DNA of 64,000 nucleotides from JBKHXF01 sp046566145 (lineage in GTDB: Bacteria; Actinomycetota; Nitriliruptoria; Nitriliruptorales; Nitriliruptoraceae), in NCBI GenBank assembly GCA_046566145.1, contig JBKHXF010000018.1:124001-188000 (forward strand). The letters are read 5' to 3'. A program made the position numbers and the translations under genes. Of this stretch, positions 58,338 to 64,000 are shown in pieces (positions within the stretch are counted from its first letter, which is position 1; each line of letters starts with the position of its first letter). The notes below the pieces were generated by a model that ran no database searches, was not told where the DNA came from, and saw only the letters and a program-made list of their open reading frames with translations.

Positions 58338-60119
58338 ATGCAGACCGCGCTCCCCCTCCCCGCCGGGTCCGGCGGGCCGACCGCGGCCCAGCCCTCGTTC
58401 GACGCGCTGGGACGCTCGCTGTACGACACGACCTTCGTGGTGCTCGACCTCGAGACCACGGGCCTGCGGGCCGGCGAGGACCGCATCACCGAGGTCGGCG
58501 CCGTGAAGGTCCGCCGGGGCGAGGTCCTCGGCGAGCTCCACACGCTGGTGCACCCCGGCCGCGGCATCCCGCCGGCCATCACCGCGGTGACCGGCATCAC
58601 CGACGCGATGGTCGCGGGCGCACCACCGATCGAGGCGGTGTTGCCGACGCTGCTCGAGTTCCTGCGCGACACCGCGCTGGTCGCCCACAACGCCCGCTTC
58701 GACGTCGGGTTCCTCGACGCCGAGCTGACCCGGCGCGGCTACGGGCGGCTCACCAACCCGGTGGTCGACACCGCCCGCCTCGCCCGCCGCGTGCTGCGCG
58801 ACGAGGTGCGCGACTGCCGGTTGTCCACGCTCGCCCGGCACCTCCGGGCCCGCACGAGCCCAGAGCACCGGGCCCTGCTCGACGCCCGAGCGACGGTCGA
58901 CGTGCTGCACGGCCTGCTCGAGCGCGCCGGCTCGCTCGGGGCCGTCACGCTGGAGGACGTCCGCGACCTCTGCACCTCCCGCTCGGACGCGGCGTTCCGC
59001 AAGGTCTCGCTGGTCGACGGCGCACCGCGCGCGCCGGGCGTCTACCGCTTCCTCGATGACCGGGGCGAGGTGCTCTACGTCGGCAAGGCGACCGACCTGC
59101 GTGGCCGGCTGCGCACCTACTTCGGGCAGGACCCGCGCCGGCGGATCGCGGACATGGTCCGCGAGACGGCGAAGGTCACTTGGGAGCTCACGCCCACGGA
59201 GCTCGAGGCGAACGTGCGCGAGGTGCGGGCCATCGTGGCGCACCAGCCCCGCTACAACCGCCGCTCGAAGCACCCCTCCCGGGCGGTGTGGCTCGCCCTC
59301 ACCGACGAGGCGTTCCCGCGGCTCTCGATCGTGCGGACCCCCCGCGAGGGACCGATGCTGGGGCCGTTCACCTCCCGCCGACGCGCGGAGTCGCTCGTCG
59401 ACGCCGTCCACGAGGTCGTGCCGGTGCGGCGATGCACGTTCCGCATCCGGCGGGCGCAGGACCACCCGACGTGCGCCCTGAAGGACCTCGGCCGCTGCGG
59501 CGCGCCGTGTGACGGGACGCAGGACGCCGCGGCCTACACGGCCGCGATCGCTCCGCTGGTCGCGCTGCTCGACGGTGACGCCCGGGACGTCCTCGAGGCG
59601 CTGCGAGCACGGATGGGCGAGCTCGCCGGCGCCCAGCGCTACGAGGAGGCGGCCCGGGTCCGACGGCGGCTCCACGCCCTCGCCGACGTGGTCGCGTCCG
59701 CCCGAACCGTGGCGCCGCTCGAGCGCACGGCCGACCTGGTGGTGCGACGGCCGGGCCCCGGCGACGTGCACGAGGTGGTCCGGCTGCGCGACGGGCGGCT
59801 GTGGGCCACCGCGGTCGTGCCGGGCGTCGCCGACGACCGCGACGCCGCCGTCGCGGTCGGGGTGGGTGGTCTGCTCGACCCGGTGGCGCCGCCGGCGGAG
59901 GAGGTCCCGCCGGCGGCGCGCGCCGAGGAGCAGCGGCTCGTGGCGCGGTGGCTCGCCGGGCGGGGCTGCCGGGTGGTCCACGTCGACGGGGAGCTGGCCG
60001 AGCCGGTGCGCGGGGGCGCCGCGGTGCACGCGGCGGCCGCCGAGGCCCGCCGCCTGTCGCGGCAGGTCGGGCGCGACCGCCAGGTCCTCGCCGGCGACAA
60101 GGTGGCCCGCCGGGGCTGA
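58338..60119 (+). CDS. DEDD exonuclease fused to GIY-YIG (UvrC-like) nuclease domain
   Basis: A 593-residue two-nuclease protein. Residues ~32-190 are a DnaQ-like 3'-5' exonuclease: VVLDLETTGLRAGE (Asp/Glu), LVAHNARFDVGFLDAEL, and LLDARATVDVLHGLLE. Residues ~220-300 are GIY-YIG: GVYRFLDDRGEVLYVGKATDL, RGRLRTYF, with Glu in PTELEANVREV. A UvrC-like middle and UvrB-type motif (YEEAARVRRRLHAL) follow; the C-terminal RNase-H-like half of UvrC is missing. This resembles mycobacterial Rv2191-type proteins. Two LexA boxes make it SOS-controlled. ATG at 58338 is supported by spacing. Confidence 0.93.
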   Translation: MQTALPLPAGSGGPTAAQPSFDALGRSLYDTTFVVLDLETTGLRAGEDRITEVGAVKVRRGEVLGELHTLVHPGRGIPPAITAVTGITDAMVAGAPPIEAVLPTLLEFLRDTALVAHNARFDVGFLDAELTRRGYGRLTNPVVDTARLARRVLRDEVRDCRLSTLARHLRARTSPEHRALLDARATVDVLHGLLERAGSLGAVTLEDVRDLCTSRSDAAFRKVSLVDGAPRAPGVYRFLDDRGEVLYVGKATDLRGRLRTYFGQDPRRRIADMVRETAKVTWELTPTELEANVREVRAIVAHQPRYNRRSKHPSRAVWLALTDEAFPRLSIVRTPREGPMLGPFTSRRRAESLVDAVHEVVPVRRCTFRIRRAQDHPTCALKDLGRCGAPCDGTQDAAAYTAAIAPLVALLDGDARDVLEALRARMGELAGAQRYEEAARVRRRLHALADVVASARTVAPLERTADLVVRRPGPGDVHEVVRLRDGRLWATAVVPGVADDRDAAVAVGVGGLLDPVAPPAEEVPPAARAEEQRLVARWLAGRGCRVVHVDGELAEPVRGGAAVHAAAAEARRLSRQVGRDRQVLAGDKVARRG

Positions 60120-60144
60120 CCCCACCCCGGTGGACCGGCCCCGA

Positions 60145-60543
60145 TCAGGCGACGACGGAGCCCGGCGGCAGGTCGCCGTCCACGCCCAGGAGCCGGACGG
60201 TCCCGTCGGCCTCGAGCCCACCGAGCAGGAGGAACTCGCTCGGGAACCCCGCGACGCGCTTCGTGCCGAGGTTCACGGCCCCGACGACGGTCCGCCCGAG
60301 GAGCTCCTCGGCGGGGTAGTTGGTCACCTTGGCGCTGGTGCGCAGCGTGCCGACGTGGGGCCCGAAGTCGACCGTGAGCCGCCACGCCGGGTCGCGGGCC
60401 TCGGGGAAGGGCTCGACGGCCACGACCCGACCGACGCGCAGGTCCAGCGCGAGCAGCGGCGCGATGCCCGCCTCGGGCTTCGCCGGCACGGTGGCCGGGT
60501 CGTAGGGGCGACCCTCGGGATCGATGCGGTGCGGACCGTCCAC
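60145..60543 (-). CDS. CsaA-like tRNA-binding-domain protein
   Basis: A 132-residue protein whose core LDLRVGRVVAVEPFPEARDP, VDFGPHVGTLRTSAKVTN and VVGAVNLGTKRVAGFPSEFLLLG is the OB-fold of CsaA and the C-terminus of methionyl-tRNA synthetase. It probably binds tRNA or acts as a secretion-related chaperone as proposed for CsaA. GTG at 60543 follows the trpD stop by five bases, without a clear Shine-Dalgarno, so it is likely translated by reinitiation from trpD. It converges on the nuclease gene. Confidence 0.87.
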   Translation of the reverse strand: MDGPHRIDPEGRPYDPATVPAKPEAGIAPLLALDLRVGRVVAVEPFPEARDPAWRLTVDFGPHVGTLRTSAKVTNYPAEELLGRTVVGAVNLGTKRVAGFPSEFLLLGGLEADGTVRLLGVDGDLPPGSVVA

Positions 60544-60548
60544 CCGGC

Positions 60549-61598
60549 TCAGCCCGCCCCGCCCGCGAGCTCACGGCTGCGGGCGACCCAGCGGTCCTTG
60601 AGCCGGAGCGCGTCCCCGGACGCGAGCACCTCGCGAGCACGGACGATGCCGGCGGCGAGGTCGTCGACGACGTCGGCCGCGTACAGGGCCGCCGCGGTGT
60701 TCAGCACGACGACGTCCGCCTTCGGGCCCGGCTCGCCGCCCAGCACCGCGTCGGCGATCGCGACGTTCTCCTCGACCGAGCCGCCCTGCAGGTCGGCGAG
60801 CGTGGCCCCGGGCAGGCCGAGCTCGGCCGGGTCGAGCGTCCACTCGGCCACCTCGCCGTCGCGGACCTCCCACACGCGGCTCGGCGCGGTGGTGGTGAGC
60901 TCGTCGAGCCCGTCCTCGGAGCGGACGACCAGCACGTGACGCTTGCCGAGGCGCCGCAGCGCCGCGGCCATGCGCGGGGCGAGGGCGAGGTCGGACACCC
61001 CGACGACCTGGTGCGCCGCGCCGGCCGGGTTCGACAGTGGCCCGAGCACGTTGAAGACGGTCCGGATGCCGAGCTGCACCCGTACGGGCGCGACGTGGCG
61101 CATCGCCGGGTGGAACGAGCGGGCGTAGAGGAATCCGATCCCGAGCTCGGCGACGGTGGTCGCGACCGCCGGCGCCGGCAGCTCGATCGCGACGCCCCAC
61201 GCCTCGAGCAGGTCGGCCGAGCCACAGGTGCCGGAGGCGGCCCGGTTGCCGTGCTTGGCGACGCGGACCCCGGCGGCCGCGGCCACGAGGGCGGTGACGG
61301 TCGAGATGTTGAAGGTCCCGGCGCCGTCCCCGCCGGTGCCGCAGGTGTCGAGCAGCGGCCCGTCGAGCTCGATCGGGACGGCGGCGTCGACCATGGCGCG
61401 GACGAAGCCGGCGATCTCGGTGTCGGCCTCGCCCTTGGCCCGCAGCGCGACGAGGAACCCGGCGATCTGGGACGCCTCGGCCTCGCCGGCCATGATGGCG
61501 CGCAGCACCCCGCCGGCGCGCTCCTCGTCGAGGTCCTCCCCGCGCAGGAGCGTGGCGAGCACCTCGGACCAGACGACGGACGGGGGCGTGACGGACAC
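60549..61598 (-). CDS. trpD: Anthranilate phosphoribosyltransferase
   Basis: A 349-residue enzyme joining anthranilate and PRPP in tryptophan synthesis. Signature motifs are LDTCGTGGDGAGTFNISTVTA (PRPP loop), VAKHGNRAASGTCGSADLLE (KHGNR), FLYARSFHPAMRHV and FNVLGPLSNPAG. GTG at 61598 begins MSVTPPSVVWSEVL. No other trp gene is in the window. A TAGCGT at 61634-61629 may be its minus-10. Confidence 0.96.
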   Translation of the reverse strand: MSVTPPSVVWSEVLATLLRGEDLDEERAGGVLRAIMAGEAEASQIAGFLVALRAKGEADTEIAGFVRAMVDAAVPIELDGPLLDTCGTGGDGAGTFNISTVTALVAAAAGVRVAKHGNRAASGTCGSADLLEAWGVAIELPAPAVATTVAELGIGFLYARSFHPAMRHVAPVRVQLGIRTVFNVLGPLSNPAGAAHQVVGVSDLALAPRMAAALRRLGKRHVLVVRSEDGLDELTTTAPSRVWEVRDGEVAEWTLDPAELGLPGATLADLQGGSVEENVAIADAVLGGEPGPKADVVVLNTAAALYAADVVDDLAAGIVRAREVLASGDALRLKDRWVARSRELAGGAG

Positions 61599-61720
61599 GG
61601 CGGCCTCGGGGGTCGGCTTGCGCGGGGCACGCTAGCGGGAGGCAGCGTTCCGCCCGACCTCGGACCTCGGGGCGCGTCGAACGCTAGGCTCGGCCGACGC
61701 CGACCGCCTCGGGGGCACGC

Positions 61721-62482
61721 GTGACGCAACGACACCGCATCCTCGTCGTCGAGGACGAGGAGGACCTCGCCGCGCTCGTCAAGGTCAACCTCGAGCTGGC
61801 CGGCTACGAGGTCGAGACCGCCTCCGACGGGGCCGCGGGGCTCTCCGCCATCCGCGACCGGACGCCCGACCTGGTGCTCCTCGACGTCATGATGCCCATC
61901 CTCGACGGCTGGGCCGTGCTGCGGGCGGTCAAGGAGGACGCCGACCTGCAGGACCTCCCCGTCGTGATGCTCACGGCGCTGTCGGAGGAGCGCGACATCA
62001 TCCGCGGGCACCTGCAGGGCGCCGTGCAGTACGTCACGAAGCCGTTCGAGATGCGCCGGCTCCTCGGCGCCGTCGAAGCCGGCCTCACCGAGCCCGACGA
62101 CGACGAGCGGCGCGCCCGCCGCGATCGGGTCCGCGAGCTGCTGCGCCGCCTCGCCGAGCTCGACTCCGGCCGCACCGCCGAGTCGGCCGTGCGTATCTCG
62201 AACCTCGAGCGGGTGCCGACCCCGGCCCCGCCCGAGCCGGACGTGACCGACGCCGAGCGCGCCCGGCTCGAGGAGCTCACGGAGAACCAGCGCTACGTGG
62301 CCGAGCAGCTCGCCGCGGGACGCAGCGCCCGGGACCTCGCCAACGAGCTCGGGGTGTCGCGCTCGAACGTCTACGCGACGCGCAAGCGCATCGCGCGCAA
62401 GCTCGGGGTCGGGCCCGACGACGTCGCCGACGAGGCGCGTCGACTCGGGGCCGACGACGAGGACGAGACCGCCGACGCCTGA
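61721..62482 (+). CDS. Response regulator with LuxR-like HTH output
   Basis: A 253-residue protein: a CheY-like receiver (HRILVVEDEEDLAALVKVNL; phospho-Asp in LVLLDVMMPILDGW at about 53; Thr in VVMLTALSEE; Lys in YVTKPFEMRRLL). A long helical linker (RVRELLRRLAELDSGRTAES) leads to a C-terminal HTH, LTENQRYVAEQLAAGRSARDLANELGVSRSNVYATRKRI. No histidine kinase is adjacent, so it is orphan. GTG at 61721; TAGGCT at 61685-61690 is a plausible minus-10. The receiver-only protein gene converges on it. Confidence 0.9.
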   Translation: MTQRHRILVVEDEEDLAALVKVNLELAGYEVETASDGAAGLSAIRDRTPDLVLLDVMMPILDGWAVLRAVKEDADLQDLPVVMLTALSEERDIIRGHLQGAVQYVTKPFEMRRLLGAVEAGLTEPDDDERRARRDRVRELLRRLAELDSGRTAESAVRISNLERVPTPAPPEPDVTDAERARLEELTENQRYVAEQLAAGRSARDLANELGVSRSNVYATRKRIARKLGVGPDDVADEARRLGADDEDETADA

Positions 62483-62491
62483 GCAGCCGAC

Positions 62492-62911
62492 TCAGGCCTC
62501 GGCGTCGACCGCCGCCTCGGGGGTCGACGCGACCGCCGGCGACGGGGCTCCGACCAGCTCGCCGACCGCCCGCGACAGCGCGAACGGGTCGACGGGCTTG
62601 GCCACGATGCGGGCCGCGCCGGACCAGTCCGACAGGAACCGGTCCTGCTCGCGGGCCGTCAGCACGACCGCCGGCGGGACCGGCGTGCCCTCCTGCTCCC
62701 CGGCCTCGCGCAGCTCGTAGAGCAGCGAGAAGCCGCCCTGGGGCGAGAGGTCGCCGTCGACCACGAGCACGTCGAAGACCTGTTCCGTCACGAGACGGCG
62801 CGCCTCGCCGCCCGTGGGCACCTCGACGACCTCGGCCCCCTGGTGCAGGCTCAGCGCGCTGCCGGCGCGCAGGCGCTCGCGGGCGTCCTCGGAGACGATC
62901 AGCACACGCAC
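62492..62911 (-). CDS. Stand-alone CheY-like receiver protein
   Basis: A 139-residue receiver domain without output: RVLIVSEDARERLRAGSALS, FDVLVVDGDLSPQGGFSLLY (phospho-Asp in VVDGD), PPAVVLTAREQD and RIVAKPVDPFALSRAV (Lys). One acidic residue of the first pair is Ser-Glu-Asp rather than two Asp, so phosphorylation is probable but not certain. Start: GTG at 62911 has AGGGG upstream; a longer frame from an ATG at 62956 adds only basic residues. Converges with the LuxR-like regulator gene, nine bases between stops. Confidence 0.84.
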   Translation of the reverse strand: MRVLIVSEDARERLRAGSALSLHQGAEVVEVPTGGEARRLVTEQVFDVLVVDGDLSPQGGFSLLYELREAGEQEGTPVPPAVVLTAREQDRFLSDWSGAARIVAKPVDPFALSRAVGELVGAPSPAVASTPEAAVDAEA

Positions 62912-62998
62912 GTCGGGCCCCTGGGGTCGCGGTCGGTGGCGTCGGGCGCGGCGCATGGTCGCCGCTGCCGGACGACCCGGCAAGTCGGCCGGGTCGCC

Positions 62999-63004
62999 TA
63001 GCCT
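62999..63004 (+). promoter_or_regulatory. Minus-10 for a leaderless cysteine desulfurase transcript
   Basis: TAGCCT ends eight bases before the GTG at 63013 and CGCC precedes it. There is no Shine-Dalgarno between the hexamer and the start. Confidence 0.45.
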
Positions 63005-63012
63005 GCCACACC

Positions 63013-64000
63013 GTGGACGAGCGACCCCCGCGGACCTACCTCGACGTCGCCTCGGCGTGGCCGCTGCGCCCCGAGGTGCGCGCTGCGCTGGCGGACGCCG
63101 CCGAGGTGGCCTGGGCCGACCCGGCGCGTCGCCACGCCGAGGGCCGCGCCGCGCGGGACCTGCTCGACCGGGCGACGGCGACGCTGGCCGCCCGGCTCGG
63201 CGCGCCGGACGACGGGGTCGTCTGGACGTCCGGGGGCACCGAGGCGGTGCACCTCGCGGTGCTCGGCGCGGCCCGGGCGGCCGCCCTGCGGGGCGAGGAC
63301 CGCCGTCACGTCGTGGCCGGCGCGGTGGAGCACTCCAGCGTGCTGCGTGCCTGCGAGCGCCTCCGGGACGCGCACGGTTTCGAGCTCGACGTGGTCGGCG
63401 TGGACGGCAGCGGCGTGGTCGACCCCGAGGCGGTCCGGGCGGTCCTGCGCCGGGACACGTTGGCCGTGCACCTCCAGCACGCCAACCACGAGGTCGGCGC
63501 GGTCCACCCGACCCACGAGGTCGGGTCGCTCGCCCGTGAGGTCGGCGCCGTCCTCCACGTCGACGCCTGCCAGACCGTCGGGCAGCTCGGTGTGACCCTC
63601 GACCAGGTCGGCGCGGACCTGCTCAGCCTGTCGGCCGCGAAGCTCGGCGGGCCCCACGGCGTGGGGGCGCTGCTGCTCGGCCCGCGCGCCCGCGTCGCCG
63701 CGCTGCAGGAGGGCGACGAGCGCCAGCGCCGGCGGCGTGCCGGCCTCGAGGACGTCGTGGGGGCCGCCGGCGCGGCGGTGGCGCTCGAGGTGGCGTCCGC
63801 CGCCATGCCGACGGAGCGCTCGGCGCGGGAGCTGGTCCGCCGGCGGCTGCGCGACGGCCTCGCGGCGGTGGACGACGTCGAGGTCCACGGCCCGCTCGCG
63901 GACGCCCACCCGGGCATCGTCGCGGCGAGCGCGCTGTACGTGGCCGGCGACGCGCTCGTGACCGAGCTCGACGCCGCCGGCTTCGCCGTGCACTCCGGGT
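63013..64000 (+). CDS. Cysteine desulfurase (NifS/IscS family), 3' end beyond window
   Basis: A PLP enzyme that frees sulfur from cysteine for Fe-S and thio-modification. Read from GTG 63013: VDERPPRTYLDVASAWPL, then VVWTSGGTEAVHLAVLGAAR (PLP phosphate), VEHSSVLRACERL, HANHEVGAVHP, VDACQTVGQLG and SLSAAKLGGPHGVGAL (PLP Lys). 329 codons are visible; the Cys loop and stop lie past 64000. AAKLGGPHG marks the cofactor Lys in a slightly unusual context (Ala for the usual His). Leaderless start inferred. Confidence 0.93.
   Translation, partial: MDERPPRTYLDVASAWPLRPEVRAALADAAEVAWADPARRHAEGRAARDLLDRATATLAARLGAPDDGVVWTSGGTEAVHLAVLGAARAAALRGEDRRHVVAGAVEHSSVLRACERLRDAHGFELDVVGVDGSGVVDPEAVRAVLRRDTLAVHLQHANHEVGAVHPTHEVGSLAREVGAVLHVDACQTVGQLGVTLDQVGADLLSLSAAKLGGPHGVGALLLGPRARVAALQEGDERQRRRRAGLEDVVGAAGAAVALEVASAAMPTERSARELVRRRLRDGLAAVDDVEVHGPLADAHPGIVAASALYVAGDALVTELDAAGFAVHSG

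Overview
This 64 kb window is gene-dense, very GC-rich chromosomal DNA (roughly three quarters G+C by eye, strong third-position G/C, many GTG starts). It comes from an Actinomycetota chromosome. The lineage markers are WhiB, a SepH-type (DUF3071) division protein, DUF3040, DUF6504-DnaE2, a DnaQ/GIY-YIG fusion, a PknB-type PASTA kinase, LPxTG proteins and a Streptomyces-type PfkA. Genus cannot be fixed from the sequence; a less-studied, deep-branching class is possible but unproven. I saw no tRNA, rRNA, CRISPR array, insertion sequence, integrase or phage gene, so this looks like core chromosome.

Layout. 1-1.9 kb: start of the division/cell-wall cluster on the minus strand (mraZ, a 79-codon unknown, rsmH, probable ftsL running off the edge), with a good promoter and MraZ-type repeats. 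2.1-8 kb: a TetR regulator with a palindromic operator, a small zinc-ribbon protein, and the MoxR-DUF58-transglutaminase trio. 8-13.4 kb: DUF3040, a FliA/WhiG-class sigma factor, a crotonase, a Cys-rich unknown, SOS-controlled DinB and a VOC protein. 13.4-21.5 kb: a sortase-anchored penicillin acylase, a HAD protein, and the SOS-controlled DUF6504-dnaE2 mutagenesis operon. 21.5-31 kb: an orphan ProX-like lipoprotein, a Tat redoxin lipoprotein with DUF3105 partner, small membrane and lipoproteins, the PASTA kinase, a zinc-ribbon/discoidin-like membrane protein, an SDR and two small enzymes. 31-36 kb: inositol phosphatase, pfkA and glpK diverging from a LacI-type operator, msrB and plsC. 36-45.4 kb: one long minus-strand run (S9 peptidase, EEP hydrolase, ROK glucokinase, DUF5304-like, ArsA ATPase, zinc-ribbon membrane protein, SRPBCC, LPxTG phosphatase, lipase-like hydrolase), mostly with 4-base stop/start overlaps. 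45.5-55 kb: a membrane-EEP fusion, GT4 glycosyltransferase, M48 protease, lipoprotein, SepH, NYN protein and small unknowns. 55-64 kb: a secreted unknown, mutM, TetR, whiB, the SOS-controlled DnaQ-GIY-YIG protein, CsaA-like, trpD, two response regulators and a truncated cysteine desulfurase.

The clearest regulatory theme is the SOS response. Four perfect GAAC-N4-GTTC sites sit in front of three repair/mutagenesis units: dinB, DUF6504-dnaE2, and the DnaQ-GIY-YIG fusion (two tandem boxes). A second theme is a recurrent GC-rich minus-10 hexamer (TAGGCT, TACCGT, TACCCT, TAGCCT). In six places it lies only 6-8 bases before the start codon with no Shine-Dalgarno sequence, which predicts leaderless mRNAs. 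A third is the shared pfkA/glpK divergent control region. Envelope functions dominate the rest: lipoproteins, sortase substrates, an acyltransferase, a GT4 mannosyltransferase-like enzyme and a membrane protease. Nothing in the window is a convincing wholly new system. The best leads are the tandem-box DnaQ/GIY-YIG gene, the small protein wedged between mraZ and rsmH, and the coupled ROK/DUF5304/ArsA/zinc-ribbon/SRPBCC block.
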